Of a stretch of DNA of 64,000 bases, positions 33,010 through 45,704 are shown one piece after another. A model generated the notes under the pieces. That model worked only from the letters and a program-made list of their open reading frames with translations. It had not been told where the DNA came from and ran no database searches. Position 1 is the first letter of the stretch. Each line of letters opens with the position of its first letter. The position numbers were made by a program, and so were the translations under genes. The stretch is from positions 786,474-850,473 of the forward strand of contig JAJEKV010000025.1 in NCBI GenBank assembly GCA_021234155.1, in the 5' to 3' direction. This stretch comes from Isoetes taiwanensis. Taxonomy: Eukaryota; Streptophyta; Lycopodiopsida; Isoetales; Isoetaceae.

Positions 33010-33490
33010 AATTAATATAACAAAAAACGTTAAATATTGCTTCGCACAACATAACAAAAACTGTTAAATATTACTTCACGTTGATTATTACATCGTTAAA
33101 TAAAAAATAAACATAATGGAAACTGTTAAATATTGCTTCACACTGATTGACATGTTGTTAAGTTAAAAATTAAATTGCAAATGGAGCTTAAGGGATGGGT
33201 CTGCTGCCACATTTTGGCAACATAGAAGAGCTATGTGCATATGTTACACTTTTTGCTAATATTTGTCTTGATATGTATATGCATGAGCTAGTGGACCATG
33301 AATCTTGAAGATATCTATCTTTGAAGACTTGCAGAAGACATTCGCTATGAAGAACTAAGGGAGGACTTTGATTGGACATCATATGGAATTTTTGATCAAC
33401 TAGACCATTTGTGAATACTTGGAGATAAATCTTGAAGACCGTGTCAAAGTTTGGAAGACCCTTCGCTACATTGGAATTTTGCTAAATTCA
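33010..33490. repeat. Dispersed repeat, copy 2
   Basis: Second copy of the family at 28,861-29,455, in the same orientation. It begins with TTAAATATTGCTTC modules and ends at GAAGACCCTTCGCTACATTG. It lies immediately right of the Helitron and the short ACX2-linked flank. Confidence 0.8.
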
Positions 33491-35159
33491 ATGTGTCCTC
33501 CATCTCATCATCCACGTGTCATCCAATTCATCACCATGCCACGTAAGTTCTTGAATAGAAGAAATGTTGTTTGGCACTTTTCTTGTCACATCATCATCCT
33601 ACTTTTACAATGGCATCTTACTTGTTGCCAAATCATCATCATCTTCACATCATCTACTTTTGGAGATTTTTACTAGAAACAAAATAAAGTGATCATTTTA
33701 GAAAATTTTCTTTTCCATGAGATAGAGCATTAAAAAAAAGAAAGTGGTTTGGGCTTTGAGAATTTTCAATTTGACCTTGTTTTGACCTCGAAAATGCATT
33801 CATTAGAAATCGTGCCCAAGTAAAAAAAAAATAAAAAAAAAATGATCTATTTAGTAATCTCTTTACATCAATTCCTCTATCATGTGGTACCTCCTCGAAT
33901 GTGGGGTGGCAACGAGCCCTTACTCACATGGAAGTCCATGCATAATCATTTATTTTTGGGCATCTTACTAGGAATATTTTATTTACCATGAACTCTGAAG
34001 AACCCTAAGAAGAGAGAAGGCCATGATCCAGCTTTTTTGTCGAATTGAGCAGGCTAATCATAGCCTAGAGATCCCGAATCACTTTGAACCATGACAAGCA
34101 ACCATTAGATGCATGAAAAAACAAACCTTGAATTGAGCAAGAACAGACCGGAACAGGGGATTTGTAAAAGGGGATTTTGTCTGAAATGAAGAAAAGGCTC
34201 CAGCATGAAGATTGACTTGTTTAACTTTGACCGGTTTGATCCTTTGCCATTGAAAACTATCTTCCTCGCCTTGAAAAAGTTCATTATTGTGAGGCAAAGC
34301 TTATCAAAATTTCTAATTTATGCTAAAGTATTATGTGCCCATAACCTGAGAGCTGCATTTGGGAGTGCTTAACAAGGGTAAAATTAAACTCTTAATAAAC
34401 CTTCTGAGAAAAATAAGTCCATTGTCTTGAAATCTGTAAGCAAGTTTTATAAAGTAGAATAGCAAAGAAAAACCCAAAAAAATTGCGAGTATCCGTTGGT
34501 TAATTCTGTTTGCACATGTGCAACATATTAGAAGCATCCTATACGTCAAAAAACATTCAAAAGTATCTCAAAAAAAAAACACAAAAATCTATGAGTTTGA
34601 AGTCATTGTTCTATTGTGACAGTCTGCAAGCCTAAAGTTGAGTTTTCAGGGCATATCTGTATATTTTGTGTTGAAACCACTTGAGGTGTTAAAAGGGAAA
34701 AATTTAGCATTTCTTTCATTTGCAAAAATCAGCTTGCTATTTGTGACAGTTCATTGACAGACATTTTAATATACTTTGAACTCATTTTTCTCCATCATCC
34801 AATTCCAAATCAGGCCAAATTTTTTCTTATATGTTCCTACAACTTTTCCATGCTGGGATTCAATGTACTACAAGACTCTTCTCGTTGGTGGATACAAAAT
34901 GCTGAGGTGGAATTTTAATGCTTGCTTATTAGAATTTTATGAGATCCTAAAAAAACTCTAATGGCTACAGTTATACAGTGCATGTCTATTAAACAGTGCA
35001 TGACTACAGTTATACAGTGCATGTCTATAAAAATCTATTCTATTCTATTCTATTAAACAGTGCAGTCTACTCTATGTGCAATTATACAGTGTAGTCTACT
35101 CTATGTCTATAGGGAGATAGAAAGTAGCATATAATTTCAAGTTGGAATTTGTAGATTTG
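33491..35159. other. No gene recognised
   Basis: Low-complexity AT-rich DNA, with short repeats of ACAGTGCATGTCTAT and ACAGTGYAGTCTACTCTATG at 34975-35110 and an (ATTCT)n microsatellite at about 35036-35062. No domain-bearing frame. Confidence 0.4.
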
Positions 35160-35960
35160 GAATTCAAGAAGAGGAAGCTTTAAGCAACCAAAGCTAACAA
35201 CTACGGTTATCAAGGAATTCCACATCTATTTCCAAATGAGAGCAAGAAACTCCCTCCTTACAGGGAAGTCGAGTGCGAGATTGCTCTTGCACCTGAAAAT
35301 ATACCCACAAATAAGGTGCCCTATTAGCAGAACTGAAGAAATAACTGCAAAAACTTCTATATTTAAGGTCCATAAGATCTAATGTCTCGCATCATTCTTT
35401 TCGTGAAGAAAAAGGATGGAAGCTTGAGGATGTGTATTGATTATTGCCAATTGAATAAATACACCATCAAGAATAAGTATACCTTATTTAGAGTTGATGA
35501 TTGATGGATCACTTCCAATGAACGAAGTTCTTCTCCATGATTGACCTTAGATTGGGTATCATCAGATTAGAACTAAGAATAGAATAGAATAGAATAGAAA
35601 GAATATGTAAACAAGATAGACTTATGAAGATTTTAGTTAGACACGGATCAACAGAGCTTTTGGTATGTGATCACGCAACACACCTTAAGCTGGGGCAGAG
35701 GAGGTGGACGGAGTCCACAGAGGAATTTGACTTATATAACCTACAAATCAAGTAAATTGTGGATGTTCTATCTCGTCACTCATTGCATTGCAACACCATC
35801 TTGACACTTGTAAGTTCGGAAAGAAGACACCACAACGCGCACAATAGCTCAAAAGGTGGCCATGCATGTTTCGTGAGAACCTTCTTCAAGATTCAAAGTA
35901 GCTATTAATGGTCAAGCATGAAGAAGCAGATTGTACAGTATGTATGCCAATGTTAGCTAT
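35160..35960 (+). mobile_element. Ty3/gypsy retrotransposon remnant (RT and RNase H)
   Basis: [19 protein letters not shown] then [11 protein letters not shown] (about 35385-35480) is the reverse transcriptase block around K-K-D-G-S-x-R-x-C-x-D-Y-x-x-L-N. It is followed in another frame by FFSMIDLRLG. About 35700-35785 encodes QRRWTESTEEFDLYNLQIK and VDVLSRHSLH, the end of the gypsy RNase H domain. The catalytic YVDD region is deleted, and frames are broken. Confidence 0.8.
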
Positions 35961-37270
35961 GCCAGCAGTGAGAGCGAAGCAGCTACAAATTGTGATGTGA
36001 ATTTTATTATAGTTCTATCTTTTAACTATATTAAATAATTAGAGGAGATGATGTGGCATAAGGATGACGTGGAAATGAAATAATTCAAGGGAGTTAGAAG
36101 GAAAGGTAAGAAAGAAGAAGAAGGATGGAATCAACGGAGTAGAAAAGATATAATTAGGAATTGAAGAGGCAATTAGAGGTAAGACAATTGTTTCTTCATG
36201 TTTAAAGAAAGCGATCATTCTAATACAAATATAGAAGAAGATGACAGAATTAATCTATAAGCACAGATCTCTGATTCTGGCAGCAGTATCTACCTCAGCC
36301 TGTGGTTTCGGCAGCTTCTGATAGTTCCACAATGAAAAAAAATATATTTAAAGTTTATAGTGTTTGCAAGTAAGGCCAGCCGAATCTCAATAAATGTGAT
36401 CTTTATTGCTATCTGAATTCAGTCTTCATAAATAAAACCTTGCCCTGTATCTCGCATGTTTTCCTATATGTTTACCATGTCTGCGTTTTTGCCGAAGCTT
36501 TTCACGGCCCTACAGTTACTTTGCAGCCACGATATGTCGCGGCCAGATCTTCGCATGCCCATGTCAAGATGTGTGGCGGCCAGAACCTCCGCCCTTTGCA
36601 AGAAACCTAACTGATCCGTTTGTCAGTTCTCCCATTCTAATGCTTTGTTGCTCCTGTAGCCCGATAATAGATGTCATGTTAATAATGTTTTTATTTAATT
36701 GGTACCTAGTAGTGACCGCTATATGCTCAAATTCGATGTGATGAGTATCCTAAGGCTATATTGTTATGGTTGGTTATTGATATCTAAATGATGTTGAGCT
36801 CAATTCTGTGGCAAGGTCCTAGATAACACATATGTTGGCCGAAGTGAAGTGGTGTTCTCATTGAGCTCTTTGAAAATCTTTTACATATTGACCCCCCTAC
36901 TAGGGGGTAAAATTTGAGAAACTTGAAAATTGAACATGCTCCGAAACAAGAATCATCGAGAGCAAGATGAATTATGGAGTGACAGAAAGGAGGATGACTT
37001 TATTCATATTTTTTTTTTCACTCCTGAGCAAAAGTGAGAACTCCTCGCGACGACCGCTACTCATCGGGTTAAAAAACCCCGCCCTTTCGACCTAATGAGA
37101 AATGGTTGCCAACGCTCTAGAAGAATGTTGAAATACAATGTGACAGTGTTGACAACTGAGCAAGCTGCAAGAAAGAACCTGCAATGAAAAAAAAAGCAAA
37201 GGAGAATGACCCGTTAAAAAGTTAGTAGCTTCAAGCCTGGGCACGTGCCAAAGTGCAAATATCAAAAATA
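35961..37270. other. No gene recognised; direct repeat partner at 36812
   Basis: No recognisable protein. About 35 bp at 36812-36846 (GGCAAGGTCCTAGATAACAC...) recurs at 37909-37943, bracketing a 1.1-kb segment. ACCCCCCTACTAGGGGGT near 36892-36909 is a short palindrome. Confidence 0.4.
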
Positions 37271-37510
37271 TAACAGTACTCGGAGGCTCTAGGGCCACAC
37301 TGAGGGAGAAACAACAGCCAACCAATCGGGAGCGGAAGAAATCATCGCGGGAAAAACCATCCGATTAGTGCTGCCTCGGAGGCTACAGTGCCACACCGAG
37401 AGGAAAATGAATACAATAGCCGACCAATTGAGAACCATCCACGGGAAAACCATCGCGGGAAAAAACATCCGATTAGTGCTGCCTCGAAGGCTACAATGCC
37501 ACACCGAGAA
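37271..37510. repeat. Approximately 100-bp tandem repeat with hairpin
   Basis: Three units, each with CTCGGAGGCT then GCCACACCGAG (starting near 37278, 37376 and 37481), plus repeated CATCGCGGGAAAAACCATCC and ATTAGTGCTGCCTCG. CTCGG/CCGAG pairs as a small hairpin in each unit. Confidence 0.75.
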
Positions 37511-37853
37511 AAAATGAAGAAAAAGGAAATATGCACTTGAAAATAATACAAAAGAGAAAACACAGAGGGATTTGGATGCTGCAGGGGGACTCGAGAAGAA
37601 TAGAAAAATGGACGGAAAATACAGGTGGTCAATGATAGAAAAAATGGAGCAAGTTTACAAGTGGCAGGTCAACAATTGGATATGATCAACTGCAGACAAC
37701 TCATCAAGGGGGGAGGGTAAGGGAAACTGGTAGGACAGAAGAGAAGGAGAAAATTAGCAGAAAACTAGCTCAAGAGAACGCCGATGAGGACGAACACAAA
37801 AGAAACACGTATATAAAGGAAAAGAAAATGGGCTCAAAATAGCAGATGATGTC

Positions 37854-37914
37854 CCTTGCCAAAGAATGGCGGTTCTATTGCGTTGCAATAGAATCTTGAC
37901 ATTCTATGGCAAGG
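37854..37914. repeat. 61-nt inverted repeat
   Basis: Outer arms CCTTGCCAAAGAATG (37854-37868) and CATTCTATGGCAAGG (37900-37914) pair with one mismatch. Inner arms TTCTATTGC and GCAATAGAA pair perfectly around GTT. The right outer arm overlaps the start of the direct repeat at 37909. A foldback transcript or transposon end is possible. Confidence 0.75.
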
Positions 37915-37949
37915 TCCTAGATAACACATATGTTGGTCGATAGAAGAGG

Positions 37950-39060
37950 AACAACTCCCAAAAAACTCAGCACAGATGCGAGATCAAAGTGAAAAGAGAT
38001 AATGGAAACAAGTCGAAAACAGGTACGGGAAACAATGGGATAAGAGAACGTGAATGGATACATGAGCCACCAAGGTCAAGCTGACAAGAAAAAATGAGCA
38101 GCAATGGAACAGATGTGTTAATAGAGATAAAAAGGGGATAATGAAAAGATAAAAGAGCCATGGGACAAATGGGACAGAACAGGCAAGTAAGGAGTTCCAA
38201 AGTACCTGGAGATGGCTCATCGAAAGCAAAAAAGAAATTAAGGCAACCAGAGTAAAAGAAGAAAGAGAAAACCAAGAATAATGGAGGAAAAAAAAAGGGG
38301 GAGGGGGAAGATAAAGAAAAGACAGAGACAATGGAACAATGAAGAAGGAGAATGAGCAAGTAATGCCAGAATCCACACAATGGAATGCATAAAATGAAGG
38401 ACACAATGGAACAATGCTTTGAGATATGGAAAAAGAACATAGAAATGAAAGAGACAATGGAATAATGAGGGGAAGGGACTTATGGGACATAACAACAGAC
38501 AGAGCCACGAACATGATGACATCAACAAAGTAATGATCTCAAGTGACTAATATATCAGTAAATACTACATTAACAAAGAGATTATAAAACCCAACTATCC
38601 TAACAAGCAATAGAAAAAGGAACAAGAAGACAAAGAAACCAAAGAAGGAACCAATGCAACTAAAAGAGTAATAACGTCACTAGAGTTAATCGGAACGAAC
38701 TTAATTAAGGGAACAATGCAAACACAACCGAATAGAGAAATGATACCAAATGGAGCTACTGAGATAATGAGGAGAGTATAGCAAACGGAACACAAGGAAC
38801 CCACAATGAAGCACATAGAACCTAACAGACAAGATTGAAATTTGGTATAAAGAAAGGGAGAAACGAATCTACAAAAGGTCACTACAACAAAATGAAATAA
38901 AATGCACAAATGAAGCTGATGAGACACATCGAGCAAGTGGAACGAATCTACAAATGGACGCAAAAAAGGATCAATGTGAAAGACATAGAAACTAAAGTAA
39001 GAAGGGGAGACAAAGGAGACGCCAAGTGACCAAAGGAGAAGCCAAGTGACCAAAACCACC
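37950..39060. other. Purine-biased tract with recurrent ACAATGGAAC motif
   Basis: About 1.1 kb of plus strand is strongly purine-rich. GACAATGGAACAATG or close variants recur near 38028, 38325, 38401, 38453 and 38713. Because pyrimidine-rich complements contain few stop codons, three overlapping minus-strand frames stay open (154-176 codons, F/S/L-rich). I regard them as composition artefacts. Confidence 0.5.
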
Positions 39061-42000
39061 TAGGAACAAACAAATCTTTATTTAATCCTTTTGCCATACT
39101 TGAAGCAATATTCTATAAGTCTTTGGCTGCTCGGGAATGCATACCCAAAGGGAATCACCTTTTTGCAAGCCGTCCTCAATAACTTTATAAACATGTGCCA
39201 AGAGTTAAACCTGTTGTTTTTTTGCACCTTATAATATAATTATTGTGCTACCAATCTAAGCAATTATTCGTCATCTGTATCACACATAAATATGGAACAA
39301 CGAAATTAAATTTAGAAGAAACGAAAGTTTGTTGACCTTAGCTGGCCACAAATATGATCAAAGGAAGATTTGTCTATTTCTGCTCAAACAAACTTTGCAA
39401 TTTTTTGACCTCTAATTCATATTAGAGCTTTATAGAGCCAAGACTGCTTTTCTTACCTGCTTTGCAAGGCATAACTGCGCTTATCAATTTCGCAAGGGCA
39501 CAACTCCAAAAACCTGAAACAAATCTAGTCAAACCTCTATCTAAATACCTCTACCTGAATACATAAATCACAGCATGAATGAATTACACATAGAAGAACC
39601 TTGGCATTCGTATTCAGAATTCTTAAGCAATATCATATTTGGAGCTTCTACTCATCTTATGCAACATCTCTTGGCCCTTCAAGTATTGCAATTGCATAAA
39701 TCTATGAAACAAATAGAATGTCAAAGCCTAAAGTAAATAATCACAGATTTCAAAAGAAACAACCCATTTTGGGATATCTTCTCTCTCTGGAGCTACCATC
39801 TAGACCTTAGATCTCTATAACATCATAAACATGGTCCAACCATGACGTAGTTGAATATGACGTTGAAAAGGTGAGAGTAAGAATGCATGGCTATTATCTT
39901 CCTACCAGGTTATACAGTGTGATGCTGCTCTATTCACACCAGGATGGCAAGTAAAGCTCAAATGCTCTGCATTTATACAAAAACAAAAAGTGAGAAAAAA
40001 AGATATAAGAATGAGGTAAAAAATTTATATTTCAGGGATCACTATGAGCAGACTTTTGCATAGAACAACATGCCAAGAGAGAAAAAGAATAAAATGCTTG
40101 TCCTAATCTTCAAAAAGTACAATAGCACAAAATTTGGTGAAGCATGCAATGCAGACAAATGTGCTTTTTAATTTAGGCTCTGTAGATGTCTTCGTGCCCT
40201 AAAATGCTTGCGAGTCTCTATTAATATGGCCTACCTTGTAAGCAGAGCTTAGAAAATGCAAGGATCTTGGCCGATATGAAAATGGGCCAAAATGCAGTTT
40301 GCACCAAGATGCCAAGTAAAGGTAGGTCGTTCCTGCACTTACACAAAAACTAAAATTGAGACAATTTAACCTCCAATAAATGATAACTCTTTGAAGCAGC
40401 GACTGGAAAGAATCATTAAGAAGCGCAAAAGCTAGAAAGTGCTCACAGAAGGTGCTCTAAAAGCAAGTGAAGAACTCCACACTTTGAATCCTGAATAAAA
40501 ATATTGAAATTAGTCTTAGGAACAATCGGCCCAGCTAAGCCGACAATGCTATCTACTCCAAGCTCCACTCACGTTTCCAAGAGCTCTAAGCCGACAATGT
40601 TATCTACTCCGAGATCCACTCACGTTTCCAAGATCCGAGCCAGCTGAAGCAAAAATGAGACCCAACTGACAAACTCCAAATGCTTCCAATCCTGGAATAA
40701 AAATATCTTCATTAGTTTTAGGAAGATCCGACCCAGTTGAACAGAAAAATGCTATCTTCTACTCACATTTGCAAGATCTGACCCAGTTGAGGTGCCAAAA
40801 TGAGGCCCAGCTGAGGCGCCAAAAATGAGAGAGAAGAATCCTAGTTGAGGGAATTTCGTATAGCAGCAGCCCATCGAGATTTTTCCCATTCAACTTCGTC
40901 TAAAATTTCTCATTCAATGCTGGTACCTGAGTTCAAATTCTTGATATTCAATTAGGGCGGGAACACAAACTGGAAGGGAACGCCGCATTGCGGCGTAATA
41001 TGCGGCGTTCCTTGGCACTGAACTCAACCCCAGTGTTTAATCGAGATTGCTATTTTAAAACATTGACATTTTGTGAAGGTGATAGTACGCATTTGCATTA
41101 CTAAATTCTTCTTAGGTGTTGAGGTCTTGTTGGAAATAGGACAATTACAGCAAAGCTTGAGGAAACCTGTAGGTTTGGTAAAACCATCCTCATATTGCTC
41201 GTTCCCACTTAACAGAGAAGGCAATTACCCATACTCCATATCATCCAACGAAATTTGTCCTGCACATTGTTATCTACCCGCAAACATTAGATTTAGAGGT
41301 ATGCTCAGAGTAAATAATAACTAGAACCTTGTTTACTCTTCAATCAACATTTGTACAACATATGATGCGAGCACACATTGCAAAATAACCTCCAGCAATT
41401 CAAAGCATGCTGCTAATTTACCACCAGAACTACCACCCTCTAGTAAAATTTCCATTAGTAGTTCAAAGTCATGGTCCGACCCAAAGCACATTCTTTGCAA
41501 ACATCCTTTTCGGCATCTTCCTTCATATTGCTAATCCTGGCATCTTCAGCCATCTTATCTATACTGGTGGTTGTGTCATCCTTGGAATATATCATTGTAA
41601 GAATGTCCTCCAAATAATAAACTTAAACAGGAAATTGTAAACCCGGAACTTGGATAACGGGGCAGTTACCAAAGTAGGCAAAAAAAATTGCTGCATTTAG
41701 CGTGGCACTCATTAACATCTAGACAGGTCCCAAAAGAAGATATCGAAATACGGTGCTTCTACATTATTTGAATCTAATGCCTCATTTAAAAAGATAACTA
41801 ACTAGACAAACATCTCTTAATAATAGAAGATCCCTGCATCACGTGAAAAGGTCTAGGTTGTTGCATAAAAAGTACAAGAAACTATGCCTACGCCAACAAT
41901 TTCCTCTCCATATCTCGAAGTTTTCGCTTCTCTCCGTGCGTAATGAAATAACCGTCTTGGATTGGATATCTCTGCATCTTGCCCCAATGCTCCACACCGT

Positions 42001-43258
42001 TTGCATTGCATGCACAGGGAATTGCCAATACCGTAAAATTTTTATAACAAATTTTCTAAAACGTAAAGAAGACTTTTATTGAAATTACGGTGGCTGGCGG
42101 TGGCTATGTAGCGCGGTTCTTCGAAGCTTTCTGGCCATGATGCTCTATAAAGCTATTATCGGTTCACTGCTTTGGGATCATTTCAGAAGATTTGTGCAAA
42201 AGATTTCAAAGTGCCCACATCTCCAGCATCAAATGACGCCATTATCATATAAGGACAGTCCAATATTGGCCCTGCAGATCATCCCTTGAGCGGCAGTTCT
42301 CAAAATCACGGCAGCATCTTGATCAACGGATCGGAGCAGCAGATCGCCAGGACTTATGTAAGATCGAATCAGACATGGGATGCTTCCGGCAGTGGCCAAA
42401 CCCAAACAGGGGAGTCAGCGGCGCCGCTCTGCAAAGGTGGAGAAACTTTTACTCTGCATAAAAATAATGTAACATCCCAGTAATTTCAATCAAATCTTCT
42501 TTACGTAATTTTTAAACTCATAAGGGCATTTTGGTAATTACATAAACTTATAGGGGCATTTTGTAGTTTTTCCTAATTAATATCAAGGCATTATGTAGTT
42601 TTTCCTAATATCAATATGGTAGGTATCGTCGGGCAACCTTATTTAAGGTTGATGATGAGGTGCCAAAGCTCACGGCCACATAGACACCTAGTATGTCATC
42701 GAATGATGATGAGCCAAAGCTCACAACCACATAACTTTGACATTGTGTCACACCTTATTCAAGGTTGACATGGGGTGTCAAAGGTTGATGACTGAGGAAC
42801 CTGCAGCCTTGTGCCATCTTTCTTGTGCTGAACTTGCTAGCACTAAGTAAAAATAAGGAAAACATTATACACTATTTTCCTGAAATGATGGAAGTGAGAG
42901 CATACAAAGTGGGGCAAATATCACCACTCCATATGGTTTCAAATGATTTGCTGGAACTTTTACATGAAAAGCAGATTTTATAAATTGTTTGCAATGGGAT
43001 TAGGCTCTTTGCTTTCAAGCACACTTGATGGCATGTGCACTGACAGACTTTGAAGTAACACATATTAAAACAATGCAGACATAATGTATCTCAACAAGAC
43101 GATCTAAAGGATACCTTCTTCCACAGTATCCTATTTAGTTATTGACTGGTAACATGAAGTTAGAAGGTTGTGAAACTATATTTCCTTAATAATAATAAGA
43201 ACAACTTCTTCATTTTGCTCTGCAATGTATCCGTAAAATACACTCCATCACTAGAGAT
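39061..43258. other. No gene recognised; local tandem repeats
   Basis: About 4 kb without a recognisable protein. A 51-bp tandem duplication (containing TCCACTCACGTTTCCAAGA) lies at about 40536-40640, within a larger, diverged duplicated segment up to 40790. A short inverted sequence at 40981-41009 (GGAACGCCGC...GCGGCGTTCC) can form a hairpin. The FKBP12 transcript probably ends just left of 43259. Confidence 0.4.
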
Positions 43259-43857
43259 CTATGATATATTAAGCACTTCTATCTCAAATACAAGCTCCGA
43301 ATTCGGCATGATGCCCCAGCTAGGAAATCCTGATGCACCATATGCATAATCTCGAGCACCTGCGATACCAATGTCAAATCAGCACATGAATTTCAAATCT
43401 CAAAGACATAACTTCGAATGAAAAACCACCACGGTGCAATATATAACCAAATGCATCTGCTTCTCTATAACAGGATCAATGGCACAGACAGAGATTCATA
43501 GTTGAATTATGTGAGCTACGAGTCCTGATTTGCCACAATTTAGACACCGTACTTACACGAACGCGAGCAGTCTCTCCAAGCTGCATACCTAAGACGCCTT
43601 CATCCCAACCTACATGATAGCAAGTCTGTAAGATTAACAACAAGACCAGCTTATTCACATGAACTACTCGAGAGAAAAAACTTTACCTTTTATAACATTC
43701 CCTTGTCCAATTTTAAATTGAAACTGCTTTTGCCCAAGATCCTTTGTACTGAGTCATACAAGAAAACTGTAAGTACTAAGAGGATAGGTGCCAACTACAA
43801 AGAAATCATTTCATGTATCATACCTCCAGAACTTCTGAGAAAGATCCCTATTTTTTC
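43259..43857 (-). pseudogene. FKBP12: FKBP12-type peptidyl-prolyl isomerase, 3' exons
   Basis: Minus-strand exons 43857-43824 (GKNRDLSQKFW), 43748-43687 (STKDLGQKQFQFKIGQGNVI), 43609-43557 (GWDEGVLGMQLGETARVR) and 43359-43259 (ARDYAYGASGFPSWGIMPNS to NIS stop). They follow plant FKBP12, a cytosolic FK506/rapamycin-binding prolyl isomerase. The ligand-pocket residues W (GNVI-KGW), Y and F are visible. The first three exons join in phase. The last junction (CGT/GTAAGT to GTGCTCGAG) does not keep frame unless a weaker donor two bases earlier is used. The first exon (MGVEK to VHCTGY-type sequence) was not found upstream to 45.5 kb. It could be a pseudogene or have a distant first exon. Confidence 0.75.
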
Positions 43858-45514
43858 CTGTGAACAGTCCAGCAGATTAATAGTGAACATAAAATTGTAT
43901 CCAACCCATTCATCACAGCAGAAACAGAAATTCATCTCTGATAAAGTGACCACCGTCAGTTTGCACATGTTTAAGGAATGAGCATATATAGACTTGGATA
44001 GGTCGCATTATAAGGATGGTCTTCTTGTTTTTAGCCCCTAGGCTACATTGTGTTCTAGGCACTACAGCAGTTGCAGCTTGTGCATTAAATGGTCATGTGA
44101 AAAAGACTACAATTACTTCACCAAATGAGAGGTATAGTAGTGTTAGATAATGTTACCTTAAACTGCGTCCTGAAGGAGTGGCATGGTTATCTAGCACTAG
44201 CTACAGGTAAGTGGATGCATGCCATATAGAAAGTATGGATTTGATTTTAAGTTGGTCCAATTGCGGAACTGAAGCTGCCCACTATGCTTTTGTTCAATTA
44301 CCATATCAGGACCTTGGCATGCTGCATAATACCAACGATTAGACTCAGCCATATTTTCTTGATATTGAAAGGGCTCAGGCAACCTCTGCATTACTGCATT
44401 CCTATCTAACAAGCCAGAAAAAGACACAGATGCTTGTACCATGCTCCACATTAAATGTTAAGCTTGCCACCATTATTCTAAATTGAGCCTCACTCTTCTT
44501 TGTTGCTTTCAGTACTACCCACTCATTAACATTCAACCACATTGCCTTTGTCTCTTAATCCCTCCTATACACAAACTGAAATCATTGCACTCCATGATAC
44601 CACATTCTTCTTTTGTGATCTTTCAAATACATGGGGCATGCTTCCTCTAGACTATCACATTTGGCATACATCTGAACAATCATTATTCCATAGAACTTTC
44701 CCTGCTCGAAAATTCCAGACTATCACATGCTTTCTAACTGTATATCATTTTGTTGCTTCCTACCAGCCTCTTTGGATACCTGTCAACCTCGACAAGCCAG
44801 AACATTGATAAATTGAAGAACACAATCTAAGCACCCTTACTTTGCCAGTAACTATTGTAACCAATCAATGACTCATGTCACTATGAAAGTTGAAAACTGT
44901 AACTTCCCAAATCTCACTTCTATTTCATATGAGCACAGATGGTAATCAATGAAAATAGCTGGTAAAATGCCGTTGCTTTTGAACCTTGCTCAGTAAGTTT
45001 GCTATTCGCTGGCTCTTCTTATACTACCCATGGGAAACAACAAGAGACATAGCAATAGAAGTAATGGGAACTAATATGTACAATCTAGAAATAAATCGGG
45101 CAAGATATGTGTATCACAAGTATACTAAATTAGCACTCTTGGTGCGATCCCCATAAGGGTTGCGCATGCGATCAGGTACCATTATTTGCATATACCGTGA
45201 CTTCAACTAAACGTACTTCAAGCAGATCTTGTATAAAGCATACAGAAGCAACTTATCTTTGGGAAATAATTCCTGGAGCTTTCTCAGGATAAAGACCCGT
45301 TGTAAGAATTTAGGGATCATAGAAGGTCAATGACTCCAACTCTTTTTGGCCTACCTTGTCGATGGCCTCCAGTCATTCTTCCTTCTTCCAGTTAGCCAGT
45401 TTGCACAGCACCCGCACACAGAAATAAGGAATGCAACATCGTGAGTTTTGGATTCAGTATTGCCGATTAACCGGTTCAAACAAACATTTCACAACGCGGT
45501 GCCTGCCGCCAATT
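43858..45514. other. No gene recognised; upstream of FKBP12 exons
   Basis: Frames of up to about 88 codons occur on both strands but show no known domain. I searched the minus strand for an FKBP12 first exon by eye without success. A splice-like segment at about 45360-45410 does not encode FKBP sequence. Confidence 0.4.
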
Positions 45515-45635
45515 TACAGGAAATAGGAGGTTTTTAGCAGTCACTAGCATATTCTAGGGATATTTTAGCATATACCTAGGATATGCCAAAAGCCCATATA
45601 AACAAGGGTTTGCCCCCCTAGGGGCAACCCAAAAA
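45515..45635. repeat. Palindrome-bearing repeat, copy 2
   Basis: Diverged second copy of the element at 28730-28860: GGTTTTTAGCAGTCACTAGC, ATATTCTAGG/CCTAGGATATG, and GGGTTTGCCCCCCTAGGGGC then AACCC at the right end. Confidence 0.7.
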
Positions 45636-45704
45636 GAAGATAATTGTTCTGAACCTTTACCATGAATCAAATTTGAATCTTACACTTTGAATGTTTGAGT
45701 TGAA

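Noticed and set aside
36812-37943. The 35-bp direct repeat pair as target-site duplication of a 1.1-kb transposon
   Set aside because: The copies differ in flanks and carry mismatches, the enclosed DNA has no recognisable ends, and one copy is part of an inverted repeat. Not enough to call an element.
37966-39059. Three long overlapping minus-strand open frames (154-176 codons) rich in F, S, L and C
   Set aside because: They overlap in different frames on a pyrimidine-rich strand that rarely forms stop codons. No domain, no start context, no splice structure.
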